Assembly: GCA_016169945.1 (NCBI GenBank)
Contig: JADLSH010000091.1
Coordinates: forward strand, 1,426,001-1,490,000
From: Trachythela sp. YZ-2020
Taxonomy: Eukaryota; Cnidaria; Anthozoa; Malacalcyonacea; Clavulariidae
Length of the DNA stretch: 64,000 nt
Reading direction: 5' to 3'
The position numbers and the translations under genes were made by a program. Within the stretch, counting starts at the first letter, position 1. Every line of letters begins with the position of its first letter. The notes under the pieces were generated by a model. It searched no databases. It worked only from the letters and a program-made list of their open reading frames with translations, and was not told the origin of the DNA. Positions 23,095-38,000 of this stretch are shown here, one piece after another.

Positions 23095-26000
23095 CTAAAT
23101 GGAGAAATCACAATGATTATGACACATCAAACGTACAGAAAGCGATTTGACAGCTTCAATAATCACTTTTCATTATTAGATATTCTAGCTTCAAAAATGA
23201 TTCATTCAAAAGTATACTCTATCTAGTTTTGAGATCTCTGGTAATAACTACTCGAGAAGATTGGATCTAAGTGTTGAAAAGTAACAAAACTGGAAGGACC
23301 AACTCAAAATTGGTCTGTATACAAAGACAGTCTGACCACATTTGGATAAAAAATTGTGGAAATCACTGTGTTTTCATATTTTTCAAATTTTCGAAGCCTT
23401 CCAAATTTAGTAAATATGCTCCGAGAGAAATTTGAAAAAAAAAGCAAGAGTGCGTTTTTAAAAGACTACCAAAATTTTTAGAACACCAAAGGACAAGTAC
23501 AATTTGAGGTCTTGAAAAACTCTCGAGTGTGTATTTTTTCAAATTGCAAGATTATGAAAAAGAATTAATAGAATCACTTACGGACAACAGTGAAATTGAC
23601 AAAACATTTGAACTCAATACTCTTGCCACCATCTTTATTCGAATACGGATAAGTAATTACGTGTTTGCCCAGGGAAAAATTCGCCGGGGACCTGGCACCA
23701 GACGGATCGATCTGGCCCTTCTCATAATCAGTGCATGTGACTTCCGGTACTTCCCAATGGACTACTCCTGTGAGTTCACCTGGTTTAGCATATGCAGTAA
23801 ACTCATAAATATCTCCGCCTTTGCATTCACATTCGCCTGGAGAAAAAAAGGAAACTGGTGTTCATATTAGCATTGTAAAACTAGAGGGCACTCAAACACT
23901 GCATACCTCCACCAACGATGCGTAAATTATATATGCCTTATTAATTAGGCATCCAGTTCTTTACTGCCTGGAAAAGCAAGACAAAATTTTGTACATTTTT
24001 CATGCAACTTTCGTCCAAGTTGATCCAAGATTTGATCGATTGGTCCTTGACCTCGACCGTTGGGTTCATAAATATAAAACTTTCGTATTAAAATGTTGAT
24101 AGTTTTTGGTTATCCTGCTGGCAGTCAAACACACGCACACAAACAAACAAACAAACAAACAAACCGAGGTGAAAACTCAAACTCCTAGTGAAGGTTGTGT
24201 TTTTGAAATAGAAAAGGATTCGCTTGCATTCATCGAGCTATAATGCATAAGGGTGTTCCATTAGAATCCATTTCCAGCCGACAATTCCATTAGTAAATGT
24301 AATTTTCAGGTATTTCATTTATTTACCTTAACTCATACATCAGCACTTACCAGGTGATATGCACGAAGCATCAACTATTTTATCCACGACTTTGTCCAAC
24401 TCGTCCAACTTTGATTCAAACACTAGATCTGGTGACGACACCCAGCGTTCAACGTAGGGTCTGAATTTTTTGACCTCATCTGGACTGCCACATGCCAAGC
24501 CGATAATAGTAACATTCTTGATTCTTGTTTGATTTTTTAACAGTTTTGGGGCTCCATCGGTGACAAACAAAATAACGTCGTCTACATCAGGACGGAAATT
24601 TTTAGGACTGGTTTCGTTAAACGCCTTTAAACAAATTGATGAATTTATTATCTGATTGTTATGACAAAAAATTAGTAAATTGATTGAATAAACGCGGATT
24701 AGCTTGATTATCTGTTTGACTGGTTTAATCATTGAGTAATCGATTCTTGTATTGATTAATTGATTGTTTGATTGAGACAAACTGAGCCTCAGAATTTTCT
24801 TGAAAAAATTATACATACATACACTATTCAGCTCCCCATTGAGGCTTTTCAGTGAGCGATTACATGAAGTATCTCGCTTAACTATATTACGTACTTAGCG
24901 TACACTATTTATTTTTCCAACAATTGTGATATTACTTTCCTAATCTGTATATCCTAACCCACCCAGTTAACTTTCCCTGTGGGAGGAAACCGGCGTGCCC
25001 GGAGAAAACCCACGACTTTTGGCAGAGCGTAATCAATAATCCTGTAATTCAACAACTGTTAATCAAGTTTTTATGACAACGTGTAGACTTACAAAATAAC
25101 AGCATTGTTACCAGTCACTTGTTGACAATTTACCTTGCTACGAGTATGTTGGAAACACGCATGTTGGTATAAAAAATCTGGACTTTGCTTTCGACGTCCT
25201 TGATCGACAAGGAGGCTCTAATAACAACCAACCGAGATCACTCCCTTGAGACCTCTCAAAAACCTTGAGAGCCGGCTACAAACGTTATCCGAAGAATTTT
25301 TATCTAGTACATTAGCTATAAACAACACCTTAATTGAAAACCTTAATTGCACTAAAAAGGGAAAACCATCATCTTAAAAACGAAAATGATTTTTTTCAAG
25401 AAAGAATAAATAATTTAAGTTACATACTGGCAAGGCCAAATGCGCGGAAGAGGAAAAGGCTAGTTTAATTAATAATTATTGGATGAGGTTTTTGTGATAT
25501 CCAGAATTATCAAGGTCAAAGTAACTGTTATCAGGCGAAGGCTGAGACTGATAACAATTAACGAGACCTTGATAATTCCGGATATAACAAAAACCGAATT
25601 CAATAATTGTTTTATTATACATTGCATTGTTATTAAACTCCTTCGATAAACAACGATTTAAATTCTGTCGCACAAAACAACGGGTGAGTTCTAAAGTATT
25701 GGGGTAAAAACCAATTATAAAATTAAAACAAGAACGACAAAATATTAGAAACCTAATTCGCTTACTATAGTTCTAATAAAAGTTTCAAAAGAATGTATTT
25801 TTTTACGCCAAAACATTCAAAAACACAGCGTTTATTCATGTTATTCTTTTTTGTTTCTATTCTTGTGTGTATTAAAGCTGCCGCTCGCTAAAAAGTACGT
25901 AGTGCGGGCTCAACCTAAAAATAATTGAGTTATCTGCAAGCAGATAAGAATAAAGTTGCATAGAATAAAGTTGCATAGAATAAAGTTGCGTGCTTGCCAT

Positions 26001-29000
26001 ATTTAACTGTAGGCAATTAGCCAATCAGAAGACACGTAGTGACTACAATGTATAATAATAGTGACTACAATGTTATTAGACTAGCAGATTTGCATAATAA
26101 TCATCGCGCTGGGAATCAAATCGATGTTGATTTAGCTACAGCCAAGAACAACAATGTCAGACCAGGGAAATTGTAAATTCAAATATCCCACTTGAATATC
26201 CCTATATTGTTCTTGATGTCGAGGAAGTAATTTCTGAAAACAACAAGCCAGTAGTAATATACAGGCCGTTCGAGCCTTATTTTTGGGGTGCCGCAGAGGT
26301 GCCGCAACTCAGCATATGGGGTGCCGCAACCATTAACATACGGGGTGCCGCAACTCATTAGCATATGAGAGTGTGCAACATCATTAACATTCATTAATAA
26401 TATGCAAGGCGAGTTTGGGCAAAACAGTCATTATGTTGAGTTCAGCGTTTTCCATTTTTCCCAAACCTGATAATTCCATAAACATAATTTATACCAATCT
26501 ATCGAATGCTTATATTAGAGATATACCTCTTCTACAAAGTTTTCAAGCGTTTATTTAGTAAAGCCTATACAAGTGAGATTTACAAACATTGTCGTTTTGG
26601 CGTTAGAAACATAAATATTTTGATGCATTTGTTGCTAATGTAAACTAAAGACACAATAGCTTAACTCATTAAGGGATTAAGTCAAAAGGCTTGGCGATAA
26701 GATTAGTGTTACTAATGTTAACTTCATGCACGAAGGGTGCACACACATGACGTCACTGAAGGCGAGCCTGGGCATGAAAGTCGTTTAAGCATTTTTATCA
26801 TAAAAGTAATCGTCGCTACAAAATTTTCCAAACATTTGATCTAAGCATAGTTAAGGTCTTATAGAGAAATACAAATATATATTTGCCAAGGGAATGTTAA
26901 AGGGATTTAAACCATACAATTAAAGTTTCAAGCGTTTTAGATGTAGCAGAGGATGAAAAACAGTGATTTTTAAGCGAGATTTACGAGCATATATACAAAC
27001 ATTGTATGTAAATACAATTCTATGCGTAGGTTTGTAAGTGATTTGTAAATCGTTAACGACGATTTGAATAAATTGAGAATATTTAATTATAGGACGGGAC
27101 GATATTGTACAATGTACATACAGCACCGCACAGAAATAATTTTTAACATCGTTAGTAAGGCATACTCCTGTCCGAGTCAACCTCATAGCTTTTTCACCTT
27201 TTAACCATAACTTTACATTTCTTTAACCCATACCTGCCGAGCAAGCATATCTCGGATACACTTGTTAAATAATCCAATTTCTATGACTATGACTACGACT
27301 ATGACTATGAGTGAATCATTGAATCCTAAGAGTGAATCATTGAATCCTAAGAGTGAATAATCGAATCCTAAGATTGAATAATTGAATCCTAAGAGTGAAT
27401 CATTGAATCCTAAGAGTGAATCATTGAATCCTAAGAGTGAATCATTGAATCCTAAAATTTAATAAGTGAATATCGAGCCAGCCAACCTCCATATAGAGAA
27501 GAGAGCTTAGCTTCGAGCCGAGCTCTAAGATGTAAGAATAGGCCCGAGCCGAGCTCTAAGATGTAAGGATAGGCCCTAGCCGAGCTGTAAGATGTAAGGA
27601 TAAGTCCGAGCCAAGCTTAATATATTTCTCCGAGCCTAGTATATATACCTCCAAATCGAGCGAGCTTAGCTCCATTTCGAGCGAGCTTAGATCGACTATA
27701 GTCACAGACTATAGTCATAGTCATAGACTATAGTCATAGACTATAGTCATAGTCATAGACTATAGTCATAGACTATAGTCATAGTCACAGACTATAGTCA
27801 TAGTCATAGACTATAGCCATAGTCATAAACTATAGTCATAGACTATAGTCATAGTCATAGACTATAGTCATGGACTATAGTCATAGTCATAGACTATAGT
27901 CATAGACTATAGTCATAGTCATAGACTATAGTCATAGAATATAGTCATAGTCATAGACTATAGTCATAGACTATAGTCATAGACTATAGTCATAGACTAT
28001 AGTCATAGACTATAGTCATAGACTATAGTCATAGACTATAGTCATAGTCATAGACTATAGTCATAGACTATAGTCATAGTCATGGACTATAGTCATAGAC
28101 TATAGTCATAGTCATAGACTATAGTCATAGACTATAGTCATAGACTATAGTCATAGACTATAGTCATAGTCATAGACTATAGTCATAGACTATAGTCATA
28201 GACTATAGTCATAGACTATAGTCATAGTCATAGTCATAGACTATAGTCATAGACTATAGTCATAGACTATAGTCATAGACTATAGTCATAGTCATAGACT
28301 ATAGTCATAGACTATAGTCATAGACTATAGTCATAGACTATAGTCATAGACTATAGTCATAGACTATAGTCATAGACTATAGTCATAGACTCTAGTCATA
28401 GACTATAGTCATAGACTATAGTCATAGACTATAGTCATAGTCATGGACTATAGTCATAGACTATAGTCATAGTCATAGACTATAGTCATAGACTATAGTC
28501 ATAGTCATGACTATAGTCATAGACTATAGTCATGAAGTCATAGACTATAGTCATAGACTATAGTCATAGTCATAGTCATAGTCATAGACTATAGTCCATG
28601 ACTATAGTCATAGTCTATATTCATAGACTATAGTCATAGACTATAGTCATAGTCATAGACTATAGTCATAGACTATAGTCATAGACTATAGTCATAGACT
28701 ATAGTCATAGACTATAGTCATAGACTATAGTCATAGACTATAGTCTATGACTATAGTCTATGACTATAGTCTATGACTATAGTCTATGACTATAGTCTAT
28801 GACTATAGTCTATGACTATAGTCTATGACTATAGTCATATCTAGACTATAGTCATAGACTATAGTCATAGACTATAGTCATAGTCATGGACTATAGTCAT
28901 AGACTATAGTCATAGTCATGGACTATAGTCATAGACTATAGTCATAGTCATGGACTATAGTCATAGACTATAGTCATAGTCATAGAATATAGTCATAGAC

Positions 29001-32000
29001 TATAGTCATAGACTATAGTCATAGTCATAGACTATAGTCATAGACTATAGTCATAGTCATAGACTATAGTCATAGAATATAGTCATAGACTATAGTCATA
29101 GACTATAGTCATAGAGTATAGTCATAGTCATGGACTATAGTCATAGACTATAGTCATAGTCATAGACTATATATATAGATAATCATAGACTATAGTTTAT
29201 GACTATGACTATAGTCTATGACTATAGTCTATGACTATGACTATAGTCTGTGACTATGACTATAGTCTATGACTATGACTATAGTCTATGACTATGACTA
29301 TAGTCTATGACTATAGTCCATGACTATGACTATAGTCTATGACTATAGTCTATGACTATAGTCTATGACTATGACTATAGTCTGTGACTATGACTATAGT
29401 CTATGACTATAGTCCATGACTATAGTCATAATCATAGACTATAGTCTATGACTATAGTCTATGACTATGACTATAGTCTGTGACTATGACTATAGTCTAT
29501 GACTATAGTCCATGACTATAGTCATAATCATAGACTATAGTCATAGACTATAGTCATAGACTATAGTCATAGTCATGGACTATGGTCATAGACTATAGTC
29601 ATAGTCATAGACTATAGTCATAGTCACAGACTATAGTCATAGTCGTAGACTATAGTCATAGACTATAGTCATAGTCATAAACTATAGTCATAGACTATAG
29701 TCATAGTCATAAACTATAGTCATAGACTATAGTCATAGTCATAGACTATAGTCATAGTCATAAACTATAGTCATAGACTATAGTCATAGACTATATTCAT
29801 AGACTATAGTCATGGACTATAGTCATAGTCATAGACTATAGTCATAGTCACAGACTATAGTCATAGTCATAGACTATAGCCATAGTCATAAACTATAGTC
29901 ATAGACTATAGTCATAGTCATAGACTATAGTCATGGACTATAGTCATAGTCATAGACTATAGTCATAGACTATAGTCATAGTCATAGACTATAGTCATAG
30001 AATATAGTCATAGTCATAGACTATAGTCATAGACTATAGTCATAGACTATAGTCATAGACTATAGTCATGGACTATAGTCATAGACTATAGTCATAGACT
30101 ATAGCCATAGTCATAGACTATAGTCATAGACTATAGTCATAGTCATGGACTATAGTCATAGACTATAGTCATAGTCATAGACTATAGTCATAGACTATAG
30201 TCATAGACTATAGTCATAGACTATAGTCATAGTCATAGACTATAGTCATAGACTATAGTCATAGACTATAGTCATAGACTATAGTCATAGTCATAGTCAT
30301 AGACTATAGTCATAGACTATAGTCATAGTCATAGACTATAGTCATAGACTATAGTCATAGTCATAGACTATAGTCATAGACTATAGTCATAGACTATAGT
30401 CATAGACTATAGTCATAGACTATAGTCATAGACTATAGTCATAGACTATAGTCATAGACTCTAGTCATAGACTATAGTCATAGACTATAGTCATAGACTA
30501 TAGTCATAGTCATGGACTATAGTCATAGACTATAGTCATAGTCATAGACTATAGTCATAGACTATAGTCATAGTCATGGACTATAGTCATAGACTATAGT
30601 CATAGTCATAGAATATAGTCATAGACTATAGTCATAGACTATAGTCATAGTCATAGACTATAGTCATAGACTATAGTCATAGACTATAGTCATAGTCATA
30701 GACTATAGTCATAGACTATAGTCATAGTCATAGACTATAGTCATAGACTATAGTCATAGACTATAGTCATAGACTATAGTCATAGACTATAGTCATAGAC
30801 TATAGTCATAGACTATAGTCATAGACTATAGTCATAGACTATAGTCATAGTCATAGTCATGGACTATAGTCATAGACTATAGTCATAGTCATAGACTATA
30901 GTCATAGACTATAGTCATAGTCATAGACTATAGTCATAGACTATAGTCATAGTCATGGACTATAGTCATAGACTATAGTCATAGTCATAGAATATAGTCA
31001 TAGACTATAGTCATAGACTATAGTCATAGACTATAGTCATAGTCATAGACTATAGTCATAGACTATAGTCATAGTCATAGACTATAGTCATAGAATATAG
31101 TCATAGACTATAGTCATAGACTATAGTCATAGAGTATAGTCATAGTCATGGACTATAGTCATAGACTATAGTCATAGTCATAGACTATATATATAGATAA
31201 TCATAGACTATAGTTTATGACTATGACTATAGTCTATGACTGTCATGACTATAGTCTGTGCCTATGACTATAGTCTATGACTATGACTATAGTCTATGAC
31301 TATGACTATAGTCTATGACTATAGTCCATGACTATGACTATAGTCTATGACTATAGTCTATGACTATAGTCTATGACTATGACTATAGTCTGTGACTATG
31401 ACTATAGTCTATGACTATAGTCCATGACTATAGTCATAATCATAGACTATAGTCATAGACTATAGTCATAGACTATAGTCATAGACTATAGTCATAGACT
31501 ATAGTCATAGACTATAGTCATAGACTATAGTCATAGACTATAGTCATAGACTATAGTCATAGACTATAGTCATAGACTATAGTCATAGACTATAGTCATA
31601 GACTACAGTCATAGACTATAGTCATAGACTATAGTCATAGACTATAGTCTATGACTATAGTCTATGACTATAGTCTATGACTATAGTCTATGACTATAGT
31701 CTATGACTATAGTCTATGACTATAGTCTATGACTATAGTCTATGACTATAGTCTATGACTATAGTCTATGACTATAGTCATATCTAGACTATAGTCATAG
31801 ACTATAGTCATAGACTATAGTCATAGTCATGGACTATAGTCATAGACTATAGTCATAGTCATAGACTATAGTCATAGACTATAGTCATAGTCATGGACTA
31901 TAGTCATAGACTATAGTCATAGTCATAGAATATAGTCATAGACTATAGTCATAGACTATAGTCATAGTCATAGACTATAGTCATAGACTATAGTCATAGT

Positions 32001-35000
32001 CATAGACTATAGTCATAGAATATAGTCATAGACTATAGTCATAGACTATAGTCATAGAATATAGTCATAGTCATGGACTATAGTCATAGACTATAGTCAT
32101 AGTCATAGACTATATATATAGATAATCATAGACTATAGTTTATGACTATGACTATAGTCTATGACTATAGTCTATGACTATGACTATAGTCTATGACTAT
32201 AGTCTATGACTATGACTATAGTCTATGACTATGACTATAGTCTATGACTATAGTCCATGACTATGACCATTGTCTATGACTATAGTCTATGACTATAGTT
32301 TATGACTATGACCATAGTCTGTGACTATGACTATAGTCTATGACTATAGTCCATGACTATAGTCATAATCATAGACTATAGTCTATGACTATAGTCTATG
32401 ACTATGACTATAGTCTGTGACTATGACTATAGTCTTATGACTATAGTCCATGACTATAGCCATAGTCATGGACTATAGTCATAAACTATAGTCATAGACT
32501 ATAGTCATAGTCATGGACTATGGTCATAGACTATAGTCATAGTCATAGACTATAGTCATAGTCACAGACTATAGTCATAGTCGTAGACTATAGTCATAGA
32601 CTATAGTCATAGTCATAAACTATAGTCATAGACTATAGTCATAGTCATAAACTATAGTCATAGACTATAGTCATAGTCATAGACTATAGTCATAGTCATA
32701 AACTATAGTCATAGACTATAGTCATAGACTATATTCATAGACTATAGTCATGGACTATAGTCATAGTCATAGACTATAGTCATAGTCATAGACTATAGTC
32801 ATAGACTATAGTCATAGACTATAGTCATAGACTATAGTCATAGACTATAGCCATAGTCATAGACTATAGTCATAGACTATAGTCATAGACTATAGTCATA
32901 GACTATAGTCATAGACTATAGTCATAGACTATAGTCATAGACTATAGTCATAGTCATAGTCATAGACCATAGTCATAGTCATGGACTATAGTCATAGACT
33001 ATAGTCATAGTCATAGACTATAGTCATAGACTATAGTCATAGACATAGACTATAGTCATAGTCAGACTATAGTCATAGTCATAGTCATAAACTATAGTCA
33101 TACACTATAGTCATAGTCATGGACTATAGTCATAGACTATAGTCATAGTCATAGACTATAGTCATAGACTATAGTCATAGACTATAGTCATAGTCATAGA
33201 CTATAGTCAAAGACTATAGTCATAGACTATAGTCATAGACTATAGTCATAGACTATAGTCATAGACTATAGTCATAGACTATAGTAATAGACTATAATCA
33301 TAGACTATAGTCATAGACTATAGTCATAGACTATAGTCATAGACTATAGTCATAGACTATAGTCATAGACTATAGTCATAGACTATAGTCATAGACTATA
33401 GTCATAGACTATAGTCATAGACTATAGTCATAGTCATGGACTATAGTCATAGACTATAGTCATAGTCATAGACTATAGTCATAGACTATAGTCATAGTCA
33501 TAGACTATAGTCATAGACTATAGTCATAGACTATAGTCATAGTCATGGACTATAGTCATAGACTATAATCATAGACTATAGTCATAGACTATAGTCATAG
33601 ACTATAGTCATAGACTATGGTCATAGTCATAGACTATAGTCATAAACTATAGTCATAGACTATAGTCATAGTCATAAACTATAGTCATAGACTATAGTCA
33701 TAGTCATAGACTATAGTCATAGTCATAAACTATAGTCATAGACTATAGTCATAGACTATATTCATAGACTATAGTCATGGACTATAGTCATAGTCATAGA
33801 CTATAGTCATAGTCATAGACTATAGTCATAGACTATAGTCATAGACTATAGTCATAGACTATAGTCATAGACTATAGCCATAGTCATAGACTATAGTCAT
33901 AGACTATAGTCATAGACTATAGTCATAGACTATAGTCATAGACTATAGTCATAGACTATAGTCATAGACTATAGTCATAGACTATAGTCATAGACTATAG
34001 TCATAGACTATAGTCATGGACTATAGTCATAGACTATAGTCATAGACTATAGTCATAGTCATAGTCATAGACCATAGTCATAGTCATGGACTATAGTCAT
34101 AGACTATAGTCATAGACTATAGTCATAGACTATAGTCATAGACTATAGTCATAGACTATAGTCATAGACTATAGTCATAGTCATAGTCATAGACTATAGT
34201 CATAGACTATAGTCATAGTCATAGACTATAGTCATAGACTATAGTCATAGTCATAGACTATAGTCATGGACTATAGTCAGAGACTATAGTCATAGTCATA
34301 AACTATAGTCATAGACTATAGTCATAGACTATAGTCATAGACTATAGTCATAGACTATAGTCATAGACTATAGTCATAGACTATAGTAATAGACTATAAT
34401 CATAGACTATAGTCATAGACTATAGTCATAGACTATAGTCATAGACTATAGTCATAGACTATAGTCATAGACTATAGTCATAGACTATAGTCATAGACTA
34501 TAGTCATAGACTATAGTCATAGACTATAGTCATAGTCATGGACTATAGTCATAGACTATAGTCATAGTCATAGACTATAGTCATAGACTATAGTCATAGT
34601 CATAGACTATAGTCATAGACTATAGTCATAGACTATAGTCATAGTCATGGACTATAGTCATAGACTATAATCATAGACTATAGTCATAGACTATAGTCAT
34701 AGACTATAGTCATAGACTATGGTCATAGTCATAGACTATAGTCATAGACTATGGTCATAGTCATAGACTATAGTCATAATCATAGACCATAGTCATAGAC
34801 TATAGTCATAGTCATAGACCATAGTCATAGACTATAGTCATAGACTATAGTCATAGTCATAGACTATAGTCATAGACTATAGTCATAGACTATAGTCATA
34901 GACTATAGTCATAGACTATAGTCATAGTCATTAACAATTAGACAACGAGGCCGAGTTGGCTATGAGCGAATAGTCAACGAGTGCTAGCTGAGTTGACGGC

Positions 35001-38000
35001 CCGCCCAGCCAACGAGGCCGAGTTGTCTAATTGTTAGGCCGAGTCATAGCCTATAGTCAACGAGGCGAAGCCGAGTTGACTATTAGTCATAATAACTATC
35101 TAGTTGTCATTGTTTAGTATAAGCATAGCATTTATTGAGAACTGGGGAACACAATACAAAAAGTAAACAAAAAGACATTTAATTTTAAACGTGATTTTTT
35201 CACCTATTGTTTTGAATTTTGCTACTATTGATATCACTAATAGTCTACGAGTAGCGTAGCCAATGAGAACGCAGGAAAAGTGATAGTCTATTACTAAGTT
35301 TATACTAATAGACAATAGTCATAGACTATAGTCATAGACTATAGTCATAGACTATAGTCATAGACTATAGTCATAGTCATGGACTATAGTCATAGACAAT
35401 AATCATAGTCATAGACAATAATCATAGTCATAGACAATAATCATAGTCATAGACTATAGTCATAGTCATAGACTATAGTCATAGTCATAGACCATAGTCA
35501 TAGACTATAGTCATAGTCATAGACTATAGTCATAGTCATGGACTATAATCATAGTCATTGACTATAGTCATAGACTATAGTCATAGTCATAGTCATTGTC
35601 ATTGTCATAGTCATGGACTATAGTCATAGACTATAGTCATAGTCATAGACCATAGTCATAGTCATGGACTATAGTCATAGACTATAGACTACAGTCATAG
35701 TCATAGACTATAATCATATTCATAGACTATGCGAAGTAATAGCAAGTAGAAATATAGCTTTCTGAAACGAGAAGATCTTAAAGTTTAATCGGCATAGCTA
35801 AGGTCTTATAGAGAAATACATGACTATGACTATAGTCATAACCTATAGTCCATGACTATGACTATAGTCTATGACTATAGTCTATGACTATAGTCTATGA
35901 CTATAGTCTATGACTATAGTCTATGACTATAGTCTATGACTATAGTCTATGACTATAGTCTATGACTATAGTCTAGACTATAGTCTATGACTATAGTCTA
36001 TGACTATAGTCTATGACTATAGTCTATGACTATAGTCTATGACTATAGTCTATGACTATAGTCTATGACTATAGTCTATGACTATAGTCTATGACTATAG
36101 TCTATGACTATAGTCTATGACTATAGTCTATGACTATAGTCTATGACTATAGTCTATGACTATAGTCTATGACTATAGTCTATGACTATAGTCTATGACT
36201 ATAGTCTATGACTATAGTCTATGACTATAGTCTATGACTATAGTCTATGACTATAGTCTATGACTATAGTCTATGACTATAGTCTATGACTATAGTCTAT
36301 GACTATAGTCTATGACTATAGTCTATGACTATAGTCTATGACTATAGTCTATGACTATAGTCTATGGCTATAGTCTATGGCTATAGTCTATGATTATGAC
36401 TATGACTATAGTCTATGACTATGACTATAGTCCATGACTATGACTATAGTCTATGACTATGACTATAGTCCATGACTATGACTATAGTCTATGACTATGA
36501 CTATAGTCTATGACTATAGTACATGACCATGACTATAGTCTATTACTATAGTCTATGACTATGACTATAGTCTATGACTATAGTTAATCTAGGCTCGCTC
36601 GATATGGAGCTAAACTCGCTCGATTTGGAGCTAATCTCCCTCGATATGGAGCAAAGCTCGCTCGGCTAGGCGGTATATATACTAGGCTCGGAGATATATA
36701 CTATGCATGGCTCGGACCTATCCTTGCATCTTAGAGCTCTGCTCGGGCCTATCCTTACATCTTAGAGCTGGGCTCGGGCCTATCTGTCATTTTACCCTAA
36801 AACAGTTGAGATTGCCTGTGCTAAATGAAACGCATACAAACTCCTATACAGGTCCTAGACTATATGTAAATTAGACCAAAATGCTCTTGCCTAACAACAC
36901 ATAGCAAGCGCTAAATGTTTGTACACGATGCCTATAAATCATCAAATAGAAAAAGTTTTGCGCCCCTGTGAGAGATTCGAACTCTCGTTAACTTAAAGCT
37001 CATAGATAGCAGTCTAACGCTTGTTAGCAAAACAATCTTACATACTACCGTCTTTAATGCGTTCCATCATAACATGAAATCCCTTTGTATTTATACACGT
37101 CGCACTATACGATCGCTTAATGTTACGGTGCAAAACTATACACAATGTTTGCATGAAAACTCTAAAATCAACTACGCTTCGTTTATATCGAATATTTATT
37201 TAAAATAAAATAATTTACCGTTACAATATGAAAATTTCCAGACTTATATGACAACTACGACTTGTTCAACAAGTTTCTTCTCCAAATACACTTCATAAGC
37301 TCTCTTATGATTCGTCTCATGACTCTTGAATCGCTCTTAGCAAAGTCATAGTCATAGTCATAGAAATTGGATTAGTTAACAAGTATATCAGAGATATGTT
37401 GCTCGGTATGGGTTAAAGAAATGTAAAGTTATGGTTAAAAGGTGAAAAAGCAACGAGGTTGACTCGGACAATATATACACACCCAAGCGAGTGATGGAGT
37501 TTAAGAACAATACGCTCTTAGAAGCAGGCTCAGAGCAGACTTTATTTACTTGGTTAAAAATAGATTAACCTGGGTAGACTTTTCAGATTGAAGACGCCAG
37601 CAATGATTGAGATAGCAATGATGACGCCAGAGCAACGAGAAGGTTACAAACAAAGACCGCTTCATGAGAGACCAAAATATATTCCTATGAAAGATTATCA
37701 CCCGAAGGCAGACAAAAAATATGAGAACTCTTTAAAGACTCCTAACGATATGCTTAAGCACTTAGGAGTAGACCTTACTAACGATGTTAAAAATTATTTC
37801 TGTGCGGTGCTGTATGTACATCGTACAATATCGTTCCGTCCTATAATTAAATAACCTCAATTTATTCAAATCGTCGTTAACGATTTACAAATGACTTACA
37901 AACCTACGCATATAATTGTGTTTACATACAATGTTTGTATATATGCTCGTAAATCTCGCTTAAAAATCACTGTTTTTCATCCTCTGCTACATCTAAAACG

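Noticed and set aside
23529..23870. Plus-strand 113-codon ORF
   Set aside because: Shadow of HYR exon 1 on the minus strand, which has splice sites and domain pattern.
24340..24816. Long 158-codon start for the vWA second-half exon
   Set aside because: The part before 24624 has intron composition and the paralogue at 1142-1445 begins at the same acceptor.
27696..36579. CRISPR-like or gene-bearing interpretation of the array
   Set aside because: Units are directly adjacent, with no unique spacers, and the context is eukaryotic. It is a satellite.
36958..37025. Functional tRNA gene
   Set aside because: Only the T arm and a plausible anticodon arm pair; the 5' acceptor strand and D arm are missing.
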